From: Streptomyces lydicus
GTDB lineage: Bacteria > Actinomycetota > Actinomycetes > Streptomycetales > Streptomycetaceae
DNA length: 64,000 nucleotides
NCBI RefSeq assembly: GCF_000717345.1
Contig: NZ_JNZA01000025.1
Span: 40,685 to 104,684 of the forward strand
Direction: 5' to 3'
The translations under genes were made by a program, and so were the position numbers. The notes beneath the pieces are model-generated. The model was not told the DNA's origin. It searched no databases and worked only from the letters and a program-made list of their open reading frames with translations. Of this stretch, positions 29,536 to 37,308 are shown in pieces (the first letter of the stretch is position 1; each line of letters opens with the position of its first letter).

Positions 29536-30920
29536 CAGCGGGTACCTCCGAGGGGAAGCGTGGCCAGCAGGCCGGGCAGCTGTTCGCGGTCGAGCCGTAC
29601 GAGGCCGACCTTCACCGAACCGGAACGGCGCTCCAACTCGCTCTGGGCGGAGGAGAGTTCGTTCTCGCTGCGGGTGGAGAGACGGACGTAGCCCGTGATG
29701 GCCGGGGCGCGGCCGCCGCCGTGCGTGGCGGTCAGCGCGAAGGTGCTGGCCATCGCCCTGGTGCTGGTCAGCAGCTGGGTGACGGCCGCCAACGGCGCAC
29801 CGCCCTGGCCCAGTTGGGGCCACCGGCCGATCCAGTAGGTGGAATGCCAGCGGTCGTCGCAACGCATCGCCCGGGTGGTCTCCTGGGTGCGCCGGGCCGC
29901 CCGGCCGTCGCGCCCCATCGCGCCGTTGGCGGCCCGCGGGCTGACGCAGACCGCGGTGCCGATGGCGGCCACGACCTCGCGCTCGGCGAGCACCCTGGCC
30001 CGTACGCCGTGTGCGGTCAGCCGGCTGACGAGCTGATCGGCGGCGCGCAGCAGGGAGCGCTGGGCACCGTCCATGCCGCCGCCGCGGGCCTCGATGGCCT
30101 CCGAGCACAGCTCCGGATCGAGCTTGAGCGCGATCCAGGTCAGCTGGATGGCCGGCGTCTGCTCCTGGGCCTGCAGCGGCGCGTACGAGCGGGCCGCGAC
30201 GGCCTGTTCGGGCAGGTGCGGCGCCGGCGCGGGCTGGGTGTACTGCACGAACTGGACCGACTCGAGGTGGATGTCCTCGATGTCGAGGGCGGTGTGCAGC
30301 ACGTCGAGGGGCAGCATGTGGCTGCCGCGCTGCGGTCGCAGCGGTTCGTCGCGGGCGTCCACCTGAACAATGGCCGTCAGGAACGTGCCGTCGCCGACAA
30401 AGCCAATGGCACGCTGATCTGATTCGGTGGTGTATTCGTAAGTCCGCAGTGCCGGCTCGCACTCCACGACGGGCGCGAAGGCCGGGTCGACACCCTGCGT
30501 GGCGGCGAGTGCGGTGGTGCTGTCCTTGCCGCGGCGCTTCATCGCGCGCACGGTCGTGATCCATTCCGGAAGCGGAATCCGGCGCCGGCGACCGAGTGCG
30601 AAGACGACCAGCACGGCCGCCACGACGATCGCCGCGGTCAATGCGGCGGGGTGGATGGACCAGCCCACCAGCACCAGCGCGGCGGCGAGTTCGATGATGG
30701 CCAGCTGCTGGACGCGCACCCCGCCGATCGTTCCCGCCTGTTGGCGCAGCCGCGGTGCCACCGGACCGGCCGGACGACCCGAAGAACTCCGGCCGCCATT
30801 TCCTCTATTGCCCGGAGCTGTACCGTTTTGGTCAGCGTTTCCCGCATATTGCGGTGCAGCAGAAGGCTGTTGCTGCTGTTGCCGCCCATTGCGGCGTCGA
30901 GCCCTGGTGGCGCTGGACAT
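29535..30920 (-). CDS. eccE: Type VII secretion protein EccE
   Basis: A 461-residue ESX core component. A basic, glutamine/asparagine/glycine-rich head of about 75 residues precedes two close membrane helices (about 84-101 and 104-122), followed by RRRRIPLPEWI and a large cytoplasmic domain. This is the EccE layout. EccE lies at the rim of the EccB-C-D-E membrane complex and has been linked to its stability. The ATG at 30920 has GAGGAG 12-17 bases upstream; a longer in-frame extension reaching 31358 crosses into eccB and is not real. It is divergent from eccB with 187 bases between. Confidence 0.85.
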   Translation of the reverse strand: MSSATRARRRNGRQQQQQPSAAPQYAGNADQNGTAPGNRGNGGRSSSGRPAGPVAPRLRQQAGTIGGVRVQQLAIIELAAALVLVGWSIHPAALTAAIVVAAVLVVFALGRRRRIPLPEWITTVRAMKRRGKDSTTALAATQGVDPAFAPVVECEPALRTYEYTTESDQRAIGFVGDGTFLTAIVQVDARDEPLRPQRGSHMLPLDVLHTALDIEDIHLESVQFVQYTQPAPAPHLPEQAVAARSYAPLQAQEQTPAIQLTWIALKLDPELCSEAIEARGGGMDGAQRSLLRAADQLVSRLTAHGVRARVLAEREVVAAIGTAVCVSPRAANGAMGRDGRAARRTQETTRAMRCDDRWHSTYWIGRWPQLGQGGAPLAAVTQLLTSTRAMASTFALTATHGGGRAPAITGYVRLSTRSENELSSAQSELERRSGSVKVGLVRLDREQLPGLLATLPLGGTR

Positions 30921-31000
30921 CCCCCGGCCTGCTCCTCTACTGGTGATGTGGGCCTCTAGGCGTATCGGCCGCCGCTGAGACTGGTGCGTTGGAAGGTGGC

Positions 31001-31017
31001 ACCCGTACCGTACGGGT
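31001..31017. promoter_or_regulatory. Palindrome in the eccE/eccB divergent promoter region
   Basis: ACCCGTA, CCG, TACGGGT: a perfect 7-bp inverted repeat with a 3-base centre, midway in the 187-base gap between the divergent start codons. This is a fitting place for a shared operator. No clear -35/-10 pair was found. Confidence 0.45.
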
Positions 31018-31107
31018 CGATCGACACACGGCATAGTAGAGGGCGCTACGGCGTGAGTGCCGGGGGCGGTTCGATGTGGATCCAACAGGCGGGGAGAGAA
31101 AGCAACA

Positions 31108-32745
31108 ATGGCATCACGTCGGGACGAGCTGAATGCGTATTCGTTCGCTCGAAAGCGTACGAATGCGGCATTTCTGAAGCCGCTGCCGAACGGTTCGATC
31201 GAGAGCGCCCCCAAGCCGCTCAAGGCGGTGGTGCCGAGCATCGTCGTGGGCGTGCTGATCCTCGTCGGATTCGGCGCCTGCGGCATTATCAAGCCCGTTG
31301 CGCCGCAGGGGTGGGACACGGTCGGGGCGAATGTTCTCGTCGGCGATGAATCCACCACGCGTTATGTCGTTCTGCCCAACACCGACTCGGACGGCCACAA
31401 GCAAAAGCTGCTGCACCCCGTCCTGAATCTCGCCTCGGCCCGGCTCCTCCTCGACCCGGACAAGTTCAACGTCCTCAAGGTCAAGGAATCCGAACTGGAC
31501 GGAAAGCTTCCGCACGGCCCGGCCGTCGGCATTCCGTACGCGCCCGACCGGCTGCCCAACGCGAAGACCGCGGACAAGCCCAAGGTCTGGGCGGTCTGCA
31601 ACCGCCCCGGCAGCGGCACCAACAGCAAGCCCCAGCAGTCCGTGTTCGTCCTGGACGGCAAGGACAAGCAGCTCGTCAACGACACCACCAAGGGCAAGCT
31701 CGACTTCCACCACGCGCTGTACGTCGAGGACGAGCAGGGCAAGCGGTGGCTGGTCGACCACAACGGCATGGCCTTCGCCTTCGACTCCTCGTTCGGTGGC
31801 TGGAAGTCGTCACAGGGCAAGCAGACCGGCGACGACACACTGCGGCGCATCATCTTCGGCTCGGCCGAGCCGCAGAAGGTGACCGACCAGTTCATGAACA
31901 CCCTCATCAAGAGCCCCGTCCCGCTCACCATGCCGGTGGTGCCCGGCGTCGGCTCCACGACCACGAGCACCGAGGTCCCGGACGCGGCAAAGAAGGTCGG
32001 CTCGCTGCTCCAGGACAGCGACGGCCAGAAGTACGTCGTGATGAAGGACGGCGTCGAGCAGGTCTCCAACTTCGTCGCCAACCTGCTCGCCCAGGGCCCG
32101 CCCAACGCGGGAGTGCTGCAGCCCGACGGCAAGGAACTGAAGCCCGAGATGATCGCCACGGGCCGGGTCCACCCCAAGCCGGACGAGGCCAACCACCCGA
32201 TCACGTTCTGGGGGAAGTTCCAGGGCATCGACCTGCCCTGGCCCACCGAGGACATCAGCGCCTCGAACGACTTCAAGAGCGGCTCCCAGACCGGCGGGCT
32301 GACCACCCCCACGGACAACGGCGTCTCCTGCAGCGTCTACAACGGCACCAGCACCAAGTACCCGGGCGCCGACAAGCTCGGCTTCCCGAACGGCGTGCCG
32401 GACATGGGCACCTGGGTCGGCAAGGACTACCCGGCCAAGATCGCCCCGGGTGCGACCGCGTACGTCACCCCCGGCAGCGGTCTGCTCTACCGGCAGGTGA
32501 GCACGCCCTCCGCGACCTCCGGCAGCCTCTTCCTGGTCACCGACACCGGTCTGCGCTACTCGATCCCCGAGAACAACGACGGTGCCGACAAGGCGGGCAA
32601 GGCGGACCAGGACCAGGGGCAGTCGCAGCTGCGTCTCGGCTACAAGGGCGCGCACCCGCCCCTGGTGCTGAAGGCATGGTCCGAACTGCTCTCCGCGGGG
32701 CCCTCGCTGGACGCCCAGAGCGCCAAGAAGCCGCAGGCTTCCTGA
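31108..32745 (+). CDS. eccB: Type VII secretion protein EccB
   Basis: A 545-residue protein with the conserved EccB start MASRRDELNAYSFARKR, one membrane helix (VVPSIVVGVLILVGFGACG, about 45-65) and a large extracytoplasmic domain of repeated modules. Two lone cysteines (AVCNRPG and VSCSVYN) lie far apart, as in mycobacterial EccB where a disulphide joins them. The end is alanine/serine/lysine-rich. EccB links the inner-membrane complex to the extracellular side and dimerises. ATG 31108 has GGGGAGAG upstream. It is first in the + strand run eccB-esxA-esxB-mycP, but a strong terminator follows it. Confidence 0.92.
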   Translation: MASRRDELNAYSFARKRTNAAFLKPLPNGSIESAPKPLKAVVPSIVVGVLILVGFGACGIIKPVAPQGWDTVGANVLVGDESTTRYVVLPNTDSDGHKQKLLHPVLNLASARLLLDPDKFNVLKVKESELDGKLPHGPAVGIPYAPDRLPNAKTADKPKVWAVCNRPGSGTNSKPQQSVFVLDGKDKQLVNDTTKGKLDFHHALYVEDEQGKRWLVDHNGMAFAFDSSFGGWKSSQGKQTGDDTLRRIIFGSAEPQKVTDQFMNTLIKSPVPLTMPVVPGVGSTTTSTEVPDAAKKVGSLLQDSDGQKYVVMKDGVEQVSNFVANLLAQGPPNAGVLQPDGKELKPEMIATGRVHPKPDEANHPITFWGKFQGIDLPWPTEDISASNDFKSGSQTGGLTTPTDNGVSCSVYNGTSTKYPGADKLGFPNGVPDMGTWVGKDYPAKIAPGATAYVTPGSGLLYRQVSTPSATSGSLFLVTDTGLRYSIPENNDGADKAGKADQDQGQSQLRLGYKGAHPPLVLKAWSELLSAGPSLDAQSAKKPQAS

Positions 32746-32779
32746 GCCGACGGGGCCGCGCCGGCAGCCTTTGAGCGAC

Positions 32780-32820
32780 GAGGCCGCGCCGATCGTCTCC
32801 GGGACGATCGGCGCGGCCTC
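32780..32820 (+). terminator. Terminator hairpin after eccB
   Basis: An 18-bp perfect stem (32780-32797 with 32803-32820) and a 5-base loop, 34 bases after the eccB stop. It separates eccB from the esx genes. Confidence 0.9.
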
Positions 32821-32949
32821 CTGCGCTATCCCGCCGGTGATCTCGCGGCTGATCGCGGAGGCATATTCACGACGCGGTCACTTTTCTAATTCTGACCGAT
32901 AGCGCCACATCTGCCCGAATTCCCTGAACGACGTTTCCCCAACGGGGAG

Positions 32950-32979
32950 TTGACAATGTTGTGATCCCGTCACAACAGT
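32950..32979 (+). promoter_or_regulatory. Candidate esx promoter P1 with palindromic operator in its spacer
   Basis: TTGACA at 32950-32955, an 18-base spacer and AACAGT at 32974-32979. The spacer is filled by the palindrome TGTTGTGA (32957-32964), TCCCG, TCACAACA (32970-32977), so a bound dimer would block or remodel RNA polymerase binding. The TGTGA/TCACA half-sites resemble those of CRP/FNR-type regulators, but the centre is 5 and not 6 bases. Confidence 0.55.
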
Positions 32980-32985
32980 CCACCC

Positions 32986-33019
32986 CCTGTTGGGAACAGG
33001 CGTGTGGAGTGGTTAAAGT
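32986..33019 (+). promoter_or_regulatory. Candidate esx promoter P2 with palindrome over the -35
   Basis: TTGGGA at 32990-32995, an 18-base spacer and TAAAGT at 33014-33019. The -35 lies inside the perfect palindrome CCTGTT, GGG, AACAGG (32986-33000). The transcript would have a leader of about 90 bases before the esxA ATG. Confidence 0.5.
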
Positions 33020-33111
33020 GGGCGAAGGCGTCAGCAGGAGATGCCGACCACGCAAGCCGGCTAGCCGGCGCAGCGCGGGACAACGTACAAGTCTCATGGG
33101 GGACGTTGACT

Positions 33112-33435
33112 ATGGCTGGTCAGCAGTACACAACCACCGAGGAGGAGATGGTCGCGTTCAGCGGCAAGATCTCCTCGGTCAACCAGTCGATCCAGGGTGA
33201 GATCTCCCGCCTGAACACGGTCGTCGACACCATCACCTCCGGGTGGAAGGGTGCTGCGGCCTCCTCGTACAACCAGCTGCAGTCGCAGGTGAACGAGGAC
33301 GCCAACCGTCTCAACCAGCTCCTGGGTGAGATCAAGGAAGCGATCGACGAGACCACGAAGAACTACTCCGCCTCCGAAGAGGAGCAGGCGCAGTCGATCT
33401 CGCACATCTCCGCCTCGGCTTCCCCGTTCGGATGA
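33112..33435 (+). CDS. esxA: WXG100 secreted protein, EsxA/EsxB family (first of pair)
   Basis: A 107-residue two-helix protein with the WXG turn at W45-K46-G47 (SGWKGAAASSYNQLQ) and a carboxyl YxxxE export-type motif at Y85-E89. It has no signal peptide. Members leave the cell through ESX machines as a dimer with a partner, here surely the next gene. The A/B naming is by order only. ATG 33112 was chosen with GGGGGA upstream, and the upstream extension covers the leader. It is under the two candidate promoters with palindromes. Confidence 0.92.
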   Translation: MAGQQYTTTEEEMVAFSGKISSVNQSIQGEISRLNTVVDTITSGWKGAAASSYNQLQSQVNEDANRLNQLLGEIKEAIDETTKNYSASEEEQAQSISHISASASPFG

Positions 33436-33551
33436 TGGGGCCGCGTCGCTGACCGCGACGCACGGCCATTCGCCGCACGAGAGCCGGCCCTCTGCGCCGG
33501 CCCGTCGCGGTATGCGATTCGACCAGCAGCATCAACTCCTGAGGAGACACC

Positions 33552-33845
33552 ATGTCAGGCCAGATCCTCGTTAATTTTGCGACGATCCAGCAGGCCAGCT
33601 CCGACGTGCGCGGTACGGCCAACAACATCCGCCAGCAGCTCGACGACCTCGAGGCCGGCGTGAAGAAGATCGCCGCCAGCTGGGAAGGTGCGGCGCAGGA
33701 GGGCTACCAGGCCCGCCAGCGCGAGTGGGACCAGCGCGCCGCCTCCCTGCACTCCACGCTGGAGGCCATCGCCAAGGCTCTGGACACCGCCGCTCAGAAC
33801 TACCAGTCCACCGAGCACAAGAACGCCGGTATCTGGGGCGGCTGA
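33552..33845 (+). CDS. esxB: WXG100 secreted protein, EsxA/EsxB family (second of pair)
   Basis: A 97-residue partner of the preceding protein. The WXG turn is at W44-E45-G46 (AASWEGAAQEGYQ) and a YxxxE motif is at Y84-E88 near the carboxyl end. The start is supported by GAGGAG 8 bases before the ATG. It lies 116 bases after esxA and is probably on the same transcript, which ends at the hairpin 33912-33944. Both partners carry YxxxE here, whereas in the mycobacterial EsxA/EsxB pair the signal is on one partner. Confidence 0.92.
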   Translation: MSGQILVNFATIQQASSDVRGTANNIRQQLDDLEAGVKKIAASWEGAAQEGYQARQREWDQRAASLHSTLEAIAKALDTAAQNYQSTEHKNAGIWGG

Positions 33846-33911
33846 CCAGCCTCAGTACAGCACGGATGGCGATCGGCTGAGCAGCCCCCACGGCTCGCAC
33901 AGTGGTCAATG

Positions 33912-33944
33912 AGGGCGAGCGCGCTGCATCAGTGCGCTCGCCCT
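33912..33944 (+). terminator. Terminator hairpin after esxB
   Basis: An 11-bp stem around GGGCGAGCGC/GCGCTCGCCC with a loop of about 11 bases, 67 bases after the esxB stop and followed by a pyrimidine-rich TCTGCC. It ends the short esx transcript before mycP. Confidence 0.7.
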
Positions 33945-34016
33945 TCTGCCGTCCGCACCCCCTCAGACCTGAACCCCCTGGACTTCTCACCCCTCGCTTC
34001 GTCCCTTCCGCCACAC

Positions 34017-35276
34017 ATGGAGAGCAGACAACCCGTGGGATCTCGCGCCATTGGTCTTCGAACCGGGCACCGTCGCCGAGCGGCGGGCGCGCTGGTTACG
34101 ACGGCGTGCATTGTCGGCCTGTCGGGCGTCGCGGCCGCACCGGCGGTCGCGGACGAGAACGTGCCGCTCCAGAGCGGCGAGTGCAAATTCGGCACCGACA
34201 ACATCAAAGAGACCCCCTGGTCGCTGCAGCGCCTCCTGACCAGTCAGCTCTGGGCCAACAAGAAGATGGGCCAGGGCATCAAGGTCGCCGTCATCGACAC
34301 CGGTATCGACGCGGGCAACAAGCAGCTCACGGACGCGATCGGCAGCGGGGGCGCCACCCTCGTCAAGGACGGAAAGGCCACCGACGACAAGGTCGGCCAC
34401 GGCACCAAAGTGGCGGGCATCATCGCCGCGCGGCCGATAGCCGGCTCGGGTTTCTACGGACTCGCGCCCAAGGCCACGGTCATTCCGTTCCAGCAGACCT
34501 CGCAGGAAAAGGCCGGCGATTCCAAGACGCTGGCGACGGCGATCAACAAGGCCGTTTCCCTGGGCGTCGACATCATCAACATCTCCCAGGGCACGGCCGC
34601 CCCCCGAGCTCTTCTCGGCCCCCTCGAAGCAGCGATCCAGAACGCCGAGCACAGGAACGTCCTCATCGTCGCCTCCGCCGGCAACGGCGGCGCCGACGGC
34701 GGCGAGAAGAACATGTTCCCCGCCGCGTATTCCGAGGACTACCCCAACGTCCTGGCGGTGGCGGCCTCGGACCGCAACAACGAGCGCGCACCCTTCTCGC
34801 AGTCCGGCAAGTTCGTGAACATCGCCGCCCCCGGCGTCGAGATGGTCTCCACGGTCCCCGACGGCGGCAACTGCGTCGACCAGGGCACCAGCTTCGCCGC
34901 GCCGTACGCGGCCGGCGCCGCGGCCCTCCTGAAGGCCAAGCACCCGAACTGGAAGCCGCAGCAGCTGATCTGGCACCTGGAGCAGACGGCGGAACGCGTG
35001 AAGCGCGGCCGGGACGACTTCATCGGCTGGGGCGTCGTCGACCCGGTGGCCGCCCTCAACGACGACACCACGCCCACCGGCCCGCCCAAGCCGGACCGGC
35101 CCTCGAGCGTGGCCGACGGCTCCAACATCCACCCGGTCGCCGTCAGTTTCGGTGAAAGCGCCGAGGACCGACGTGCCCGGATCTCCATCTACATCGTCGC
35201 CGGCGGCCTTCTCGCCGTCGGCACGGTAGTCGGCTGTTCCGTCGCACTCCGTGACTGGCGACGGAAGAACGCATAG
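34017..35276 (+). CDS. mycP: Mycosin, type VII secretion-associated subtilisin-like serine protease (first copy)
   Basis: A 419-residue S8 protease. A signal peptide ends near AVA-DE (residue 46). The catalytic triad is D94 (AVIDTGID), H128 (VGHGTKVAG) and S292 (GTSFAAPYAAG), with oxyanion N223. A proline-rich linker and a carboxyl membrane helix (IYIVAGGLLAVGTVVGCSVAL) with a short basic tail anchor it outside the membrane. Mycosins cap the ESX membrane complex and cleave some substrates. ATG 34017 gives a normal signal peptide. A second mycosin gene lies 2 kb downstream. Confidence 0.93.
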   Translation: MESRQPVGSRAIGLRTGHRRRAAGALVTTACIVGLSGVAAAPAVADENVPLQSGECKFGTDNIKETPWSLQRLLTSQLWANKKMGQGIKVAVIDTGIDAGNKQLTDAIGSGGATLVKDGKATDDKVGHGTKVAGIIAARPIAGSGFYGLAPKATVIPFQQTSQEKAGDSKTLATAINKAVSLGVDIINISQGTAAPRALLGPLEAAIQNAEHRNVLIVASAGNGGADGGEKNMFPAAYSEDYPNVLAVAASDRNNERAPFSQSGKFVNIAAPGVEMVSTVPDGGNCVDQGTSFAAPYAAGAAALLKAKHPNWKPQQLIWHLEQTAERVKRGRDDFIGWGVVDPVAALNDDTTPTGPPKPDRPSSVADGSNIHPVAVSFGESAEDRRARISIYIVAGGLLAVGTVVGCSVALRDWRRKNA

Positions 35277-35297
35277 CAAAACACGGGGAGACCAACC

Positions 35298-35645
35298 ATG
35301 GCTAACGATTCCTACCGCGTCGATCTCGACAGACTCGACGAGGTCGTCAAGAAGCTCAACAACGTCCTCAAGGACATGCAGAGCGCTTCCGGCAAGGCCA
35401 AGAGCGGGACGCACCTGCCGGAGGGGGCCTTGGGGAAGGGCTTCGAGGAAGAGGGCGAACTCCGGAAGACTCATGATGAGTTGAAGGGCTTCATCGAGCA
35501 GAAGGTGCTCAACAAGCTTGAGCGTCTGATCGATGATCTGCAGAAGAAGACTTCGAAGACTCATGGCGCCTATCAGGACCAGGAGCAGAACACGAGCAAT
35601 GCGATGAACAAGGGCCACACTTCGTCGCAGAACAAGTACTCCTGA
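35298..35645 (+). CDS. Small helical ESX-associated protein (WXG100-like, no WXG)
   Basis: A 115-residue soluble, mostly helical protein with no signal peptide. It starts with a YRVDLDRLDEVVKKLNN heptad pattern like WXG100 and ESX-substrate chaperone partners, but the WXG turn is absent. The ATG has GGGGAG 11 bases upstream and lies 21 bases after mycP. The next gene, a large WXG-type protein, starts 40 bases later, so the two probably form a co-expressed pair. Third-position base use is somewhat less GC-biased than in neighbouring core genes. Confidence 0.75.
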   Translation: MANDSYRVDLDRLDEVVKKLNNVLKDMQSASGKAKSGTHLPEGALGKGFEEEGELRKTHDELKGFIEQKVLNKLERLIDDLQKKTSKTHGAYQDQEQNTSNAMNKGHTSSQNKYS

Positions 35646-35685
35646 ACGACGGTCATGAGCTCGCAGAGGAAGAGGGGGCAGGGGC

Positions 35686-37218
35686 GTGGGTAGCTACGCG
35701 GACAATAAGTACGCACCACAGGACAAGTGCTATGCCATCGAGAACACCACGAAGTTCTACAAGATCGACTTCACGTCGCTGAAGGCCATGGTGGCCGATG
35801 CGAAGCCGGAGACGGTCGCCGGCGTTGCCCACGCCTGGGAACAGGTGCACAACTCGATGGTGGTCGACAACGGCGGTGGCATCCGCGCGTATTTCGACAA
35901 GGCCATCGACGAGGTCTTGCAGCACTGGGAGGGCGACGCAGCGAAGGCATTTCGCGAGCGCGCCAAGAAGATCAGCGAGAGTATTGGGAACGGAGCTCTC
36001 TACGCCAAGCACGTGAGCGAAGGCATGGGCCGCGCGCACGAGGCCCTGAGCGCTTACAAGCAGCACCTCGACGGCATGGAGATGCCTGACTGGGGCGACC
36101 GTGCCTGGGACTGGGCCACGGACCACATCGACCGCCAGGACAAAAACGCTGACGCCCAGCTTGCCAGCGGCAAGAGTGCGACGCAGGTCGTCGAGGACAA
36201 CGAAGACGACCTGTCAGCGCAGAAGGAGACGCAGCTGAAGGCTGCGGCCACCATGGAGTACCTGGGGGCTGCCTACCGGACGAACGCGGCCGCTATTGGT
36301 CAGCTGAAAACCAGTGGTGTTGACGACCCGAATGAAGTCTCGCCGCCGGACACTCCGAGTATCCCGCCGGTTCACTACCCTCTGCCGGCAAGCGTCACCA
36401 GGCCCAAGGGGACGTCGAAGGGCTCGCTGAAGCCCATGGGCCAGGGGCCGGGCTTCTCGAACGACGGCCTCAAGACTCCGGGGATCAGCGGCGGCATCGG
36501 CAACACGATGCCGGGCAAGGCGGGGCCCTTCTCGCCCAGCGTGGGTACGGGGCTTGACAGCTTCACCCCGCCGCAGGGTGTTGGTGGCGGCGGTGGCACC
36601 GGCGGCGGTGTCGGTGTCCCTGGCGGCATCGGTGGCGGCGGCGGTGGCGGCGGCTTGAGCGGCGGCGGTGGCGGCGGTCTCGGCGGTGGCGTCGGCGTGC
36701 CGGGCGGCATCGGAACCGGTGGTATGTCCGGTGGCCGCGGCGGCGGGTCTGTTGGTGGTCGAGCCGGTGGGGCCGTTGGCGGTCGCGCTGGTGGTACCAC
36801 TGCTGGTGCCGGTGCTGGTGCAGCCGGTCGTGGTGCCGGCCGGCCTGGCATGCCCGGTATGGGTGGTGCCGGTGCGGCTGGCGCCAAGGGCGGAGCCAAG
36901 GGCGCGGGCGGTGCAGCGGGTCGCGGTGGTGCCCTCGCTCGCCAGAAAGGTGGCGTCATCGGTGGCGCTGCCGGAGGCAAGGGAGCCGGTGGCTCACAAG
37001 GCGGATCGGGTCTGCATCGGAGCCGTGGTGGCGCTCAGTCGGGTGCCGCGGCGTCCGGGAACAGCCGTCGTCCGGCTGGGATGCCCGGTGCGCACGGTGC
37101 ACACGGCGCCAAGGCCAAGGACAACAAGGGCCAGAACGGCGAGCGGCCGGACTACCTCGTTGAGGACGAGGAGACCTGGACTCCTGAGCGCAATGTGGCC
37201 CCGAAGGTGATTGAGTAG
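35686..37218 (+). CDS. Large WXG-type ESX substrate with glycine-rich tail
   Basis: A 510-residue protein without signal peptide. The amino domain (1-230) is helical with a WXG turn at W81-E82-G83 (LQHWEGDAAKAFRERAK), resembling the amino domain of large type VII substrates. Then follow a Pro-rich linker and about 200 residues very rich in glycine, alanine and arginine (260-470), and a charged end. There is no toxin motif. The layout, a helical head plus low-complexity tail, recalls mycobacterial PPE/EspB-like proteins. The GTG start at 35686 is preceded by GAGGAAGAGGGGG. It is probably secreted with the 115-residue partner; function unknown. Confidence 0.75.
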   Translation: MGSYADNKYAPQDKCYAIENTTKFYKIDFTSLKAMVADAKPETVAGVAHAWEQVHNSMVVDNGGGIRAYFDKAIDEVLQHWEGDAAKAFRERAKKISESIGNGALYAKHVSEGMGRAHEALSAYKQHLDGMEMPDWGDRAWDWATDHIDRQDKNADAQLASGKSATQVVEDNEDDLSAQKETQLKAAATMEYLGAAYRTNAAAIGQLKTSGVDDPNEVSPPDTPSIPPVHYPLPASVTRPKGTSKGSLKPMGQGPGFSNDGLKTPGISGGIGNTMPGKAGPFSPSVGTGLDSFTPPQGVGGGGGTGGGVGVPGGIGGGGGGGGLSGGGGGGLGGGVGVPGGIGTGGMSGGRGGGSVGGRAGGAVGGRAGGTTAGAGAGAAGRGAGRPGMPGMGGAGAAGAKGGAKGAGGAAGRGGALARQKGGVIGGAAGGKGAGGSQGGSGLHRSRGGAQSGAAASGNSRRPAGMPGAHGAHGAKAKDNKGQNGERPDYLVEDEETWTPERNVAPKVIE

Positions 37219-37254
37219 CTAGCCTGCGGGTGTGACAGCGGCGGAAACGAGTTG

Positions 37255-37280
37255 GGCCCGCAGCCTTCGGGCTGCGGGCC
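37255..37280 (+). terminator. UUCG hairpin between the glycine-rich substrate and the second mycosin
   Basis: An 11-bp perfect stem (37255-37265 with 37270-37280) closed by TTCG, 37 bases after a stop and ending 10 bases before the mycosin's Shine-Dalgarno (GAGGAGAG). It could end transcription, or act as a stability or translation element in a read-through message. Confidence 0.7.
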
Positions 37281-37308
37281 GCAACCTGTTGAGGAGAGGT
37301 CTTACAGC

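Larger units (their letters stand above)
32746..33111 (+). other. Intergenic region between eccB and esxA with terminator, two candidate promoters and two palindromes
   Basis: This 366-base region holds a terminator at 32780-32820, an A/T-richer part (32870-32960), two overlapping promoter/palindrome units (32950-33019) and a leader of about 90 bases before the esxA start. No protein gene is seen in it. Confidence 0.7.

Noticed and set aside
29536..30564. Upstream extension of the 283-residue ESX gene
   Set aside because: It lies out of frame over eccE. The ATG at 29535 overlapping the eccE stop is the natural start.
30921..31358. Amino-terminal extension of EccE in the same frame
   Set aside because: It crosses the divergent promoter region and the start of eccB. 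The ATG at 30920 has an upstream GAGGAG and the expected EccE head.
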